In this document: positions 10,568 through 21,600 of the stretch, piece by piece
Layout of the letters: the number at the start of each line of letters is the position of its first letter
Position numbering within the stretch: the first letter of the stretch is position 1
The notes under the pieces: model-generated
Databases searched by the model: none
Told to the model about the DNA's origin: nothing
The model's input: only the letters and a program-made list of their open reading frames with translations
Origin: Diphasiastrum complanatum
Lineage: Eukaryota > Streptophyta > Lycopodiopsida > Lycopodiales > Lycopodiaceae
DNA: 64,000 bases
Reading direction: 5' to 3'
NCBI GenBank assembly: GCA_029204225.1
Contig: CM055100.1
Span: 6,763,382-6,827,381, forward strand
Translations under genes and position numbers: made by a program

Positions 10568-10841
10568 ACTTAGAATTTGCTTTGCACAGGAACACAGATC
10601 ATGCTACACAGTAACACAGACAGAAAACACTCTCCACAACAAGCTCACATAGCAACTGTATTTCTCAAAATGAAATTACACTGTACATATAGTTGTTCAT
10701 TCAAGCAACCCATGCATGACCCAGGTTGCCGTTGGCGGGATGCGTGTCCCGTCGACTTGCCTAGTGGCGAGGCCAACTGATCCTTATCCACTGATAGGAC
10801 CCACAGTACAGTAACACAGTGATTCTACTTTAACTCTAACT
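10568..10841 (-). repeat. Element C 5' LTR (non-TG/CA ends)
   Basis: 274 bp, homologous to 39548-39822 and 49912-50185. On the element strand it starts AGTTAGAG and ends TTCTAAGT directly against the primer site. It is a short LTR without the usual TG...CA ends. It contains a degraded version of the palindrome seen intact at 39712-39737. Confidence 0.8.
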
Positions 10842-11349
10842 GAAACTAGTTACATTGTTTTATGTCATGTTGTACTAGCATTCTTGGCTGGCTTTTTTGA
10901 TGGAAATGAAGCTAATAGACTCTCTTTATATCACTCATTCATGCTCAAGTAATCAAGTGATGATGATAGCTTATGGCAAGATGGAGATGGAGGCTCATTC
11001 ATGGATTTTCTTGGTGGATACATATCGAGGAAGGACAAAGATGGATTGTACATGTGACAAAATGGTTATCACTCACATTTATTGCTTGGTTGCTGTTATT
11101 TTTCAGAGATATCAAAGGTGAAAACATGGAGAAATTCATTCATTCTAGTTCTATGCTACATTCTATGTTGGTTTTTCATCTTAATATGTAAAATGGATGT
11201 AAGTACTGGTGAAGCATCCAACATGGAAACTATTATCTATATCAATTATGAAAGCTATTACAAAACCATAGAAAGGAGGTCTATTCTTAGAATGTGGATC
11301 AATCTTAAGATGGATCAAAGTTGTGTGGTAAAACTAGTTGAAGAGGGAG
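10842..11349 (+). pseudogene. 3' end of a relative of element G
   Basis: From about 10970 this matches the 3' end of the element G internal region: GATGGAGATGGAGGCTCAT-type sequence, then GTGAAGCATCC, ACTATTATCTATATCAATTA and a GTTGAAGAGGGAG polypurine tract. Reading frames are broken. It is a 5'-truncated copy of a G-like element. It shows that the last ~120 codons of the G frame come from a 3' region common to the wider family rather than being unique to G. Confidence 0.65.
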
Positions 11350-11405
11350 TGTGAAAAATGTCAACTAGTTTAGTTGGTTTAGGGTTGTGGTTCAACTAAG
11401 TTGTG
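11350..11405 (+). repeat. Truncated G-related LTR start
   Basis: TGTGAAAAATGTCAACTAG follows the polypurine tract. It resembles the G LTR start (TGTGAAAATTGTCAAC) and the LTR at 20071. Only about 55 bp remain before gypsy sequence begins. Confidence 0.55.
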
Positions 11406-11640
11406 GTTCTAGGCTCCCTTTGGGATGCCTGCACTACAATGGCCTGCCAAGCAACATTTCATACGCCTCTTTGCCAGTCTGCATCTGCACAACATGGAAA
11501 TCAATGCGAGCCATTTTTCCCGCAACATTAACTAGTAAGGTATATACAACACCTTCTACCTTCAACCTAGAGTTATCAGCAAGATTAAGCATAGTATTAG
11601 CTCTTTCTTTAGCATTCACAACTGCACCAGCATCAACAAT
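11406..11640 (-). pseudogene. Gypsy J protease
   Basis: Minus-strand frame 11619-11434 reads through a retropepsin-like region, with DNSRLKVEGVVYTLLVNV, then RIDFHVVQMQ and MLLGRPL, the conserved LLGRPW-like end of gypsy proteases. Upstream, the DAGA-like active-site region at about 11630 is interrupted by a stop. Beyond GRPL the frame stops at once. Dead gene. In a live element it would mature Gag-Pol. Confidence 0.65.
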
Positions 11641-11788
11641 AGCATTCTAGACCAACAGTCCATCGATTATGGCATCAAATTTTGGACAATTCTGCTCAAT
11701 GCTATTATTAGTGACTCTGTCCACTTCACCACCACAGGTTTTTGTGAGTGAAGCCATTTGATACATAGAATTATATCTACCTTAGTAT

Positions 11789-12405
11789 CTACCTTATATC
11801 TACCTTAGTAGCATTCAAATGATTGACAAGTTTGAAAGGTGTATAATCTTCAATAACTGCCCTTCTCCGCCAAGTCCTCCCACCAGGTGGAGGATCCACT
11901 ACCTTGACCATTTTCTTTGGATTGCTAGGTTGTGGGTCTTGTACCCGCACAAGTGCAAGCTCCAGTTCAGGTTCTTCCTGAATAAGAGGTAATTGATCAT
12001 CAGGTATGGGTTGCTTCCCAGTGGCCGCAGCTACTTTCTGTGCTCTGGTCATTACCAGGTAGGTTGGATCTGCTTCCAAATTAGCAAGATTGATCAAGAT
12101 AACAAGTCTATCTTCAGAGGAGTCGCCACACTTTAGGATTCTGACCGACTCTGTCGGACCTTTAGAGGTCCTAGCGATTCTGTGATTTCTAGGTCCAGGT
12201 TGATTAGTTGCCTCCTTATCGGTCTTCATCTTTACCCAGCACCTATCACGGAAATGGCCATTCTTTTCACAAACTGTGCATTTGATATTGGGGCAATCTC
12301 TAGTCAAGTGAGCACCTTGTCAATACTTGTAGGACACCTCACTCGGTTTGTTAGGTTTTCACTCTCCGATAATATTTTGCTGCCGCTTCAAGAAATTGAC
12401 ATCCA
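11789..12405 (-). pseudogene. Gypsy J Gag C-terminus with zinc knuckles
   Basis: A 172-codon minus frame from 12307. It opens with the end of one knuckle (TRDCPN) and then CTVCEKNGHFRDRC, a second CCHC knuckle with a C-x2-C-x4-H-x4-C pattern. A long charged linker leads to VMTRAQK, a motif typical between Gag and protease in this gypsy group. The upstream remainder to 12405 is continuous with gag at 17977 once element G is taken out. Confidence 0.75.
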
Positions 12406-13052
12406 TGTGAAAATTGTCAACATTTCCTTGTCTAGTTTTAGGCCAAAATTGCTAAAAATGGCACATAGTTTAGGATCTGACTTTTCACACGTGTGAAACA
12501 GGTCTAGATATTTTTAGTAAGTGTATTTTTTCAGTATGAAGAAGTGTCAAACTTCAAGACCTTCGAAATGAGTCCATTTTCATGTATTTTGGACATATAT
12601 GCCAATTTTACCTATATAGGGCATATTTTAGGTAAGGAGGGTCTAGAGAGAGGAGAGAGAGTCATCTCTCTCAGCTATATATAGCAGGTAGGCCGTGGAG
12701 AAACAAGTTGGAGCAGATCCATTGTATTCATTTGCTTAATGAGAGATTTTTCTATTGGGTTCTCCTTCCATTGTTGGCATTGTGTAGTGATTGAGTTCAA
12801 GCTTTGTGTGTATGATCTTAGGTGCTTTCCAAAAGTGATAGGCTGATGTATTATGGACTGTATAATGCTATTTTGGGCCGCACTTGATGTTTATGGAAGT
12901 TTCCATTTGTGATAAATGCTTTTTGATCAAGTTCTTTGCATTCTAGGTAGCATAGAATGTGTTGCCAATTCCTAGCTTATGTAGTTTGGAGTGCAAGCAT
13001 TCAAGCCAATGATCTTGGAGTTTAGATCCACTTAGGATCTGTATTTTTCCCA
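12406..13052 (+). repeat. Element G 5' LTR
   Basis: TGTGAAAATTGTC ... TTTTTCCCA, 647 bp. TATA box TATATATAG at 12676-12684 and palindrome CACACGTGTG at 12486-12495, inside a longer TTTCACACGTGTGAAA. Confidence 0.93.
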
Positions 13053-13064
13053 TGGTATCAGAGC
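13053..13064 (+). other. Element G primer binding site
   Basis: TGGTATCAGAGC immediately after the LTR, the initiator-Met tRNA type. It places G among copia elements although it has no pol. Confidence 0.93.
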
Positions 13065-14223
13065 TGGTTGGCTTCTATTTACAGTAAGTATTCCATTTTT
13101 GGTGATATTTGGATGTTTGATCAAGTTCTAGCATGATTTTGCATTGCTTTGTTGATCAAATCTTACTAACCTTTGTTTTGTGAGTTGAACTTGTGGATCA
13201 AAGGCATATTTCAGGTCTATTGAAGATCAGAGGCTGAAAAGAAACTATTTTGGATCAGATCATAACACCTAATCATTTGTGATTGTGAGGCTTGTGCATA
13301 TTCAATACTAACAATGTTCTTTTCAATCCTATTGTTGACAATCTCCATTCTTGGATGAACATTCTCCTTAAGTGGATGAAACTTCTCCTTAAGTGGATGA
13401 CAAATGCTCTTTTGAGTGAGTTGTAATTCTCCTAAAGGCTGAGCAAAGCTCCCATTTGGATGAAAGATCCCCTTTTTGGGTGAACATATTGCAAGCTCCA
13501 TTGTGAAGAGCATATTGTAAAGATTGTCATCAATTTTGGCATAATTTTTGGTGTACTTTGTTGAGCATGTAAGTAACTCTCCTTATGTAATTTGATTGGA
13601 GCATTTGCTGGAAGGTGTTAACCATTATGCAAGTGTGTTTTCAGGTTCTTAACAGGTTGAGGAACATTCTCATGTGAAGTGATCTTAGATCTACATCTAA
13701 ACACCAAGATTTGACAAGATAGTGAAGCTAGTCTTGTGATTCACTAAGTGTGCTCATTCATTCACCTCTAAATCTTGTATTTATCACTTGCTGGAGTTTA
13801 TAAACTTTTAGAAGTGTGGTTTACATGTGGTTTTACAGGTTGAATCAATATCTTAGTGTGTTGATCATATGTTGATCAAGTTTGTTCATTACTAGGTAAT
13901 CTTGGCATCCTAGTTTTGGGTATTTTCTAAGAATGCAAGTAACTCTTCACACCATAACTTGATTTGGTCACTTGCTGGAAAGTTTGAGAGCTTAAGCAAG
14001 AGTGTGTTCAGGTTGGTTTGATTTTGTAATCCATTCTTAGTGTGTGCAAAGTGTTGCATGTGTTTCAATCTTCCTTTCTATGCTTGGAAACCATCTAGGT
14101 TCAAGATAGAAGTGTTTTAGGGTCCTAAATCTTCATAGATCTCTTTATCTATCATTTGTTGAGAGAAAAGTGAGTGCTAAGTGCTTTAGGACAAAACCTA
14201 AAAGTTGAAGAAACATTAGAATC
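13065..14223 (+). other. Element G 5' leader with internal repeats
   Basis: About 1.16 kb without a long ORF. A degenerate module occurs twice (about 13560-13660 and 13930-14030): GCAAGTAACTCT, then GATTTGGTCACTTGCTGGAAA-like sequence, then GCAAG-GTGTG-TTCAGGTT. Short repeats AAACTTCTCCTTAAGTGGATGA also occur at 13325-13400. It probably contains the packaging and dimerisation signals; that is inference. Confidence 0.6.
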
Positions 14224-17200
14224 ATGGCTTCCAATGGTGGGATCATGCTAGAGTCTAGTGAAAGGTTGAGTTCATCAAACTACTCTACTTGGAAAGTGAG
14301 GATGGAGTCCTTACTTGAGTTGAATGAACTCATGGACATAGTTGCAGAAATTGAAGAGAGACCTCTCACACTTCAAGAGCAACAAAGGTTTGATAAGAAG
14401 GCCAAAAGGGCTCTTCATATCATTAAAATGAATGTTACAAATGAACTTCTCAAGGAAGTTGGAAAGTGTCAAAGTGCAAGTGAGGCATGGAATGCCTTAA
14501 AGAAGCTCTTTGAATCAAAGTCCACATCTAGGGTATTGACCCTAAGGAGACAAATATTTTCTAGTAGGCAAAGAGAGGGTGAAAGTGCTCATGCATTTAT
14601 CTTGAGAGTTAAGTCCCTAAGTGATGATTTAGCATGCATTGATGAGAACATAAAAGATGGTGAAATAGTCCAAGTTATGTTGAATGGTTTGCTAAATGAA
14701 CATGCTAACCTTGTGCAAAGTTTTGCCATTCAAAGAGTCTTGCCAAGTGTGGTTGACTTGCAAGAAATCTTATTGGCTGAAGAACATAGGTTGCAATCAA
14801 AGCTTGATGGTGCATCCTTGCAAGGTGGAGGTGAAGAGGCTTTCTTCACAAAAGGCAAATTCAAGGGCAAAGGTAAAGGCAAAGGGAAATGGTCCAAAGG
14901 TGGTAACTTTGATCATGATGATCACTCTTCCTCTTCCTCTTCTACTAAGAACAATAAGTCAAAGTTCAAGTGCTTTTATTGTGGGATAAAAGGACATTTT
15001 GCAAATGAATGCCATAAGAAACAAAATGCTAGATCTAGGTTGAGATCTAATGTACTTCTTGGAGATGATAATTGTTGTGCTAACTTGGCAAGCTTTGGTG
15101 AATCTATGGTCAATTTTTTGGATCCATTGGATCTTGAAGATGCACTAGTGTTACCTACTAGTCATATGGAGTCATGTGGAGCTAAATTAGCATCATGTTT
15201 GTACTCTTCTACTCATGGACTTCCAAGGCTTGGTGGTTCTTCAATGGTGCTAGATGGCAAGTGCAAAAATGGAAAAGGTAAGGAAGGAGCTAACTTCATC
15301 AATGGAGTTGATGAAGATTCTTCTTTGGAAGTGATTGTTGCTAATGACTTGTTTGTTCATATGGAAAAAGATGGAGATGCTAAGTGTCATTCTTTGCAAG
15401 AAGATGGTTGTTCTTCTAATTCTTTTCATATTGATGTATGTAATCATGTGGGAAAAGATGATGGTGCTTTGAGCATGCTTGAAGGAAATGGTTCTTTTAC
15501 ATCTTTTTGTGATAAAGTCATTTGTGCAACAAGTGGTGTCACATTTCTTCATAAAAAGAGTAGATCAAAAGTTTCTATTATGAGACTTGGTGAGGGAGAT
15601 CACAAGTCAAAAGGAAGAGAAGTATGTGAAGTGTTCAAAGTAGGATGTACTTTGAATGATGTTTTTATGAACGATAGTGAGGAAGAATCATTATCATATG
15701 ACTCATTACCTAAATCATTGAGTAGAAGTTCATGTTTGAAAAGAGAGAGTACTTCAATCACTCTTATGTTGAAGGTACTAAGGATTCTTTTCTTGGCTTC
15801 TAATATTCAAGAGTCTTCTACTTCTTATGGTGCAACTATCAAGAGGGAGGTTTCTAACTTTTGTGGTGCTAGCATTAAGAGGGAGTCTTGTGAAGGAAAG
15901 GGCAATGGAAGAGTGGTTCTTGGGAAGATCCAAAGCATGGATCTAACATCTCTTCATCAACTCAAAGCATTCTATGATTGTGGTGGATTGTTCATTCATG
16001 GTCAAGATGGCAAAAGGTTGGTTGAAGAAGACTACATGGAGCAACTCAAGTGGCAACTTCTTCAAGGCAAGGGAGATATCATTGGTGAGCTTATTGAGGT
16101 TTGTTATGAACTCAAGAGGGCTGTTTTGATTAGGTTTGATACTCATCTTCACCTACTCTACTTCATGTTGAATGGAAATGTTGGAATCTATCTTTTGGTT
16201 TATGATGGTGGCATTGTTTTCACTAACTATAGTGAAGGGTCAAATTTGAGCATTGATGAGATCTTGTGGGATCTTAATCATGTGTTTGAGAGGGAGTATC
16301 TTCAGAGTTTCAGATCTGAAGATGTTCACATATGCAAGATCTTTGATGTCTTATTGGAAGATCAAGAGGTTGATCTTGGATTGCTTCATCAACACCAAGA
16401 GACAAGTGGAAATTCGAAGCTAGTGAAAAGCATCAAAGAAGAGACAAATGGTCAAGGCATTTTGGATCTGTTTTTACAGGTTCTTGAAGGTTCAAGTAAG
16501 GTCTTTGGAGCTGCAAGGAAGTGTCTTCTTACTCTACCTCACTTGCCTAATCTCATGTATGAACATTGTTATGTCAATGTGTTGAAATTGTCAAATTTCA
16601 ATAAAACTAGTTCCATAGTTTTGCATCCTTTGGATCTTGGAGATGGAATAGTTATCATTGCTGGTTTGTATGATCAAGTACATGAATTCATTCAGATCTT
16701 GAAAGGTATTGAAGTGGTCAATATGTTTTCTTTTGAACAAAGTTCAAGATCTAGTATTCTAGTGTTGGCAAATTGGCAACTTGTTGACATTGTAGGATCA
16801 AGCGTTGTGTGCAAATCTTGTGGAGGTACTTCAAGTATTTCAAGTTCAGGTTTTGGTCATTCAAATGGAGTAGGGAACACATCTTTTTGGCATTCATTCA
16901 CTCAAAGGCTTTCATGGATTGAAGATCTACAAAGGCAAGGTGGTGATGGAAGTTCATTCATGGAGATACATGTTGCATTCACTATATGTATAGTGAAATG
17001 TGGAGGAGGCATGCAAACACTTGTTGATCACTTTCATTTACAACTTGTTTGCTGCTATTTTACAGAGAAACCAGAGATGGATACATGGAGGAATTCATTA
17101 ATTGAGATTCTATGTTCTTTTACATGTACCATTTTTATGATTCTATGTAAAATTGATGTAAGAAATAGTGAAGCATCCTATATGGACACTATTATCTATA

Positions 17201-17316
17201 TCAATTATGTTGTGTCCTATTTTGTACATATTAGGATCCTTGAGAAGAGATCTATTCTGATGATGGAGATCATTCTTAAGTTGGAACAAAGTAGTGTTGT
17301 AAAACTAGCAAGTTAA
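14224..17316 (+). CDS. Element G 1030-aa protein: copia Gag fused to unknown region
   Basis: A single intact frame. Residues 1-200 are UBN2-like copia Gag (MASNGGIMLESSERLSS), close to Gag of elements F and D. A Gly/Lys-rich stretch (about 210-226) and a Ser run (about 235-240) precede a CCHC knuckle with C250, C253, H258 and C263. After that, about 765 residues show no DSG protease, HHCC/DDE integrase, YVDD or RNase H. This part has several hydrophobic Leu/Ile/Val-rich blocks (about 650-700 and 860-880) and a CKSCGG motif near 870. The last ~120 codons match the family's 3' region (10970-11349). In AT-rich DNA an open run this long is not expected by chance, so I infer recent selection as protein. 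The function of the extension is unknown. It would be made in the cytoplasm and Gag would assemble particles, with enzymes supplied by other elements. Confidence 0.88.
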   Translation: MASNGGIMLESSERLSSSNYSTWKVRMESLLELNELMDIVAEIEERPLTLQEQQRFDKKAKRALHIIKMNVTNELLKEVGKCQSASEAWNALKKLFESKSTSRVLTLRRQIFSSRQREGESAHAFILRVKSLSDDLACIDENIKDGEIVQVMLNGLLNEHANLVQSFAIQRVLPSVVDLQEILLAEEHRLQSKLDGASLQGGGEEAFFTKGKFKGKGKGKGKWSKGGNFDHDDHSSSSSSTKNNKSKFKCFYCGIKGHFANECHKKQNARSRLRSNVLLGDDNCCANLASFGESMVNFLDPLDLEDALVLPTSHMESCGAKLASCLYSSTHGLPRLGGSSMVLDGKCKNGKGKEGANFINGVDEDSSLEVIVANDLFVHMEKDGDAKCHSLQEDGCSSNSFHIDVCNHVGKDDGALSMLEGNGSFTSFCDKVICATSGVTFLHKKSRSKVSIMRLGEGDHKSKGREVCEVFKVGCTLNDVFMNDSEEESLSYDSLPKSLSRSSCLKRESTSITLMLKVLRILFLASNIQESSTSYGATIKREVSNFCGASIKRESCEGKGNGRVVLGKIQSMDLTSLHQLKAFYDCGGLFIHGQDGKRLVEEDYMEQLKWQLLQGKGDIIGELIEVCYELKRAVLIRFDTHLHLLYFMLNGNVGIYLLVYDGGIVFTNYSEGSNLSIDEILWDLNHVFEREYLQSFRSEDVHICKIFDVLLEDQEVDLGLLHQHQETSGNSKLVKSIKEETNGQGILDLFLQVLEGSSKVFGAARKCLLTLPHLPNLMYEHCYVNVLKLSNFNKTSSIVLHPLDLGDGIVIIAGLYDQVHEFIQILKGIEVVNMFSFEQSSRSSILVLANWQLVDIVGSSVVCKSCGGTSSISSSGFGHSNGVGNTSFWHSFTQRLSWIEDLQRQGGDGSSFMEIHVAFTICIVKCGGGMQTLVDHFHLQLVCCYFTEKPEMDTWRNSLIEILCSFTCTIFMILCKIDVRNSEASYMDTIIYINYVVSYFVHIRILEKRSILMMEIILKLEQSSVVKLAS

Positions 17317-17320
17317 GTTG

Positions 17321-17329
17321 AAGAGGGAG
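17321..17329 (+). other. Element G polypurine tract
   Basis: AAGAGGGAG directly before the LTR start TGTGAAAATCG. The ORF stop codon lies just upstream. Confidence 0.85.
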
Positions 17330-17976
17330 TGTGAAAATCGTCAACATTTCCTTGTCTAGTTTTAGGCCAAAATTGCTAAAAATGGCACATAGTTTAGGAT
17401 CTGACTTTTCACACGTGTGAAACAGGTCTAGATATTTTTAGTAAGTGTATTTTTTCAGTATGAAGAAGTGTCAAACTTCAAGACCTTCGAAATGAGTCCA
17501 TTTTCATGTATTTTGGACATATATGCCAATTTTACCTATATAGGGCATATTTTAGGTAAGGAGGGTCTAGAGAGAGGAGAGAGAGTCATCTCTCTCAGCT
17601 ATATATAGCAGGTAGGCCGTGGAGAAACAAGTTGGAGCAGATCCATTGTATTCATTTGCTTAATGAGAGATTTTTCTATTGGGTTCTCCTTCCATTGTTG
17701 GCATTGTGTAGTGATTGAGTTCAAGCTTTGTGTGTATGATCTTAGGTGCTTTCCAAAAGTGATAGGCTGATGTATTATGGACTGTATAATGCTATTTTGG
17801 GCCGCACTTGATGTTTATGGAAGTTTCCATTTGTGATAAATGCTTTTTGATCAAGTTCTTTGCATTCTAGGTAGCATAGAATGTGTTGCCAATTCCTAGC
17901 TTATGTAGTTTGGAGTGCAAGCATTCAAGCCAATGATCTTGGAGTTTAGATCCACTTAGGATCTGTATTTTTCACA
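17330..17976 (+). repeat. Element G 3' LTR
   Basis: 647 bp ending TTTTTCACA, partner of 12406-13052. CACACGTGTG at 17410-17419, TATA at 17600-17608. Confidence 0.93.
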
Positions 17977-18903
17977 ATCCACAGTCAAAGTTTTGATATT
18001 TTCATTCAAAATATCCATATAGTCCTTCACCATATCATGGAAATTTGAAGTAGAAGATTCATAACTAGCTTGATCAATGACACCAGTACTAGAAGGAACA
18101 ACTTTATTAGGACATGCTTGGTAAGGAGGTGCACACCTCTGAATCGGCCCTGATAAAAGGTGAATGCATTGCAACGTTGTGAAGATTTGTTGTATAACCT
18201 ATTGAACGGGAGCCAGTGGTGCGTAGCTATACACTGGTCAGACACCATTAGTGTAATTGCATCGAGGAATATTTGTGCCATCGGCAATGGGTCTTGGAGC
18301 ATATCGGGACCGTTGCCCCTCCGTCATAGCCACCACCTTTTGAATGGAAATCATAGAACTCTCAATATCTAATGCTCTGGTAGTAGCTTCATCCATGGTG
18401 CAAGGGTTTAACTGTTTGACAGCAATTTGGATTGCATTTTTTAGTCCTTTCAAGTAAAGAGACACAACCCAACCATCAGGTGTTTATTGGTTCCGAACTA
18501 TTTGATCGATATTCCAAGTGTATTGTTTGACGGTCTCATAATCCTCCTGATGGCTGCCAATCAAAGCATATATCAGGTGGTCACAAGACTTTGGTATCTG
18601 AAACTCGCTCAGAAATGAGGAGATGAAATTCTCCATGTTATTGATAGAAAGAGACTCCAGCCGATAGTACCAGTCACTAGCACCGCAGCATAGAGTACCA
18701 CTGAACAATAGCATTTGGTGGCCCTCATCAGTTATCCTATTAGCAAAACAGAATCTGTCGAAGTCATTCATGTGCTTCTCAGGGCCTTCTTGTATAGTGG
18801 CCCAAAATTGTGGCATAGGCTGTGTTAACGATTCTGGTTTTGAAATAGTAGGCAATATGTTAATGGCCTGAGCCCCTTGCCTAACATTAGGAGAATCGGC
18901 CAT
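17977..18903 (-). pseudogene. Gypsy J gag, middle and N-terminal part
   Basis: Minus-strand gag. 18903-18484 is open (MADSPNVRQGAQ start) and shows the retrotransposon-gag fold segment: FDRFCFANRI, LLFSGTLCCGASDWYY, then FISSFLSEFQIP. A stop (TAA near 18484) follows VRNQ. A second piece (18465-18238) continues with YLKGLKNAIQIAVKQL, and further frame changes lead toward 17977. The J gag is cut there by element G. This Gag would form the core particle in a live gypsy element. Confidence 0.75.
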
Positions 18904-19200
18904 TTCAACTCCTGTAGAACTTACAGAAAGGTGTTCAGAAAGTCAACTGAGAAATGTTCAGATGAGTATATAGAGAGACTATCAGTTCTAGAACCAGGAT
19001 TTTCAGATGGTTTGTCATGAACTTCCTCAGAAGCCTTCTCAGAATATTTACTAGAACCCTTTGTGATCTCTACTTCAAACTGCTCATCAAGATCTTCTCT
19101 ATCTGGACTATTCGGCTTAACAATATCAAATTTAGTATGATCAACAAAAGATGTCCCCTCAAAAGGCTGACTCTCAAGAGAAGATGCAATCCCAAACAGA
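18904..19200 (-). pseudogene. Open segment upstream of J gag
   Basis: On the minus strand about 95 codons read open (from about NPLFGIASSLES to EHFSVDFLNTFL) before a TAA next to the MADSPN start. The composition is Ser/Glu/Asp-rich and looks like a disordered Gag N-terminal extension. Either gag once started upstream and a stop was introduced, or this is leader. I cannot decide from one copy. Confidence 0.35.
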
Positions 19201-19310
19201 GGGTTTTGTTACTTGAAGTATTGGTTCTAAATTAGAATAAAAGGAGAAAAACAACCCATTTCAAATGCACTTCAAATGCACTTCAAATAAGTTTTAGAGC
19301 AAACGTGGAC

Positions 19311-20847
<1,537 letters not shown>

Positions 20848-21131
20848 TATGTATATCTCACAATTAATTTTGTTATAAGACAATACATTTGTGGCCAATA
20901 TATAATATTTTCAAAACATTTACATCTTTATACGATGTTGCATTTCTTAAGTTTCATTTCAAACACATCTCGCAATCACTTAGAATTGGAGAAACATATC
21001 AATAGATGTCTGAACTAATTAAGAGAACAAATAGAAAATGTCGAGCATTGATTAATTATATATTCTATTTCAAAGGCATTTTCTTTATGGTAACATCTAC
21101 AAAAGTCATATTTAACACAATAATAAACTAC
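20848..21131. other. No recognisable feature
   Basis: AT-rich. Two loosely similar pieces (GGAGAAACATATCAATAG and AAGAAACATATTGGATC) suggest part of the preceding LTR end is duplicated. No coding potential seen. Confidence 0.4.
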
Positions 21132-21251
21132 AACAATGTCCATCAACTCATTCATCTCAAGGAGAGACTCCATTCTCATCTTCCAAGTAGAATAATTGCT
21201 TGAGGTAAGCCTGTCATTGCTCTCCAACATGAAGCCTCCATTTGTAGCCAT
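21132..21251 (-). pseudogene. Copia F-type gag N-terminal scrap
   Basis: The first ~40 codons of Gag on the minus strand (MATNGGFMLESNDRLTS through NELMDIV), nearly the same as element F gag at 32830-32940. Homology stops at 21132 and nothing of the rest of gag is present. Truncated relic. Confidence 0.8.
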
Positions 21252-21600
21252 GTTGCAATGACTTGATCTTCTTTTTCAACATGTTCCAATGCACAAAGAG
21301 CTCTCTTGAAAGTCAACAAATGAATTCAAGAAGAAAGTCACAAAGATATGAAAGCTCTTATATCTCTTTCTTGCACAAAACCTAGCAAATCCAACACATA
21401 GAATGGATGATACTTGATCAAAAAATGATCAACCTACAATCTTATGAAATTTTGCACTTTCTAAGATTGAAACACACTCTTGAAATGTCCAACAACTTCA
21501 AACACAAGAGGTCCAATCAATTTTAAGGGTTCCACAAAAGTACACAAATTTGAATCATTCATTTTCTACATGCAAAACGGGGCCATTTTAGTTGTGCATA
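21252..21600 (-). other. F-type 5' leader fragment
   Basis: Matches the F leader at 38943-39260 (TTCCAATGCACAAAG, GTCAACAAATGAA-TCAAGAAG). Non-coding. No primer site or LTR remains. Confidence 0.6.

Larger units (their letters stand above)
3064..10841 (-). mobile_element. Copia element C, interrupted by element A
   Basis: Minus-strand copia element whose 5' LTR (10568-10841), primer site, leader and gag lie on the right and whose protease fragment lies on the left. Element A (3306-8339) sits inside the protease. The two halves rejoin in frame around the DSG catalytic motif: the right half ends at AWY and the left half resumes with IDSGATRHM. The integrase, RT and 3' LTR are missing, because the left end runs into the LTR at 2334-3060. 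It is the same family as E and H, with near-identical leader, gag and protease. Confidence 0.8.
12406..17976 (+). mobile_element. Complete young LTR element G: Gag plus unknown ORF, no pol
   Basis: 5571 bp: LTR 12406-13052, PBS 13053-13064, leader to 14223, one ORF 14224-17316, polypurine tract 17321-17329, LTR 17330-17976. Target duplication ATCCA at 12401-12405 and 17977-17981. By hand comparison the two 647-bp LTRs differ at only about two positions, so this is the most recent insertion in the window. No protease, integrase, RT or RNase H motif is present. It is structurally like the described TR-GAG class (LTR elements coding only Gag), but its ORF is far longer than Gag. Confidence 0.93.
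11406..19200 (-). mobile_element. Gypsy element J, interrupted by element G
   Basis: Minus-strand Ty3/gypsy. The gag N-terminal and middle parts are at 17977-19200 and the knuckle and protease parts at 11406-12405, with element G inserted between them. The 5-bp sequence ATCCA at both G edges confirms that the halves were once continuous. No RT, integrase or LTR of J could be found in the window. Confidence 0.75.
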
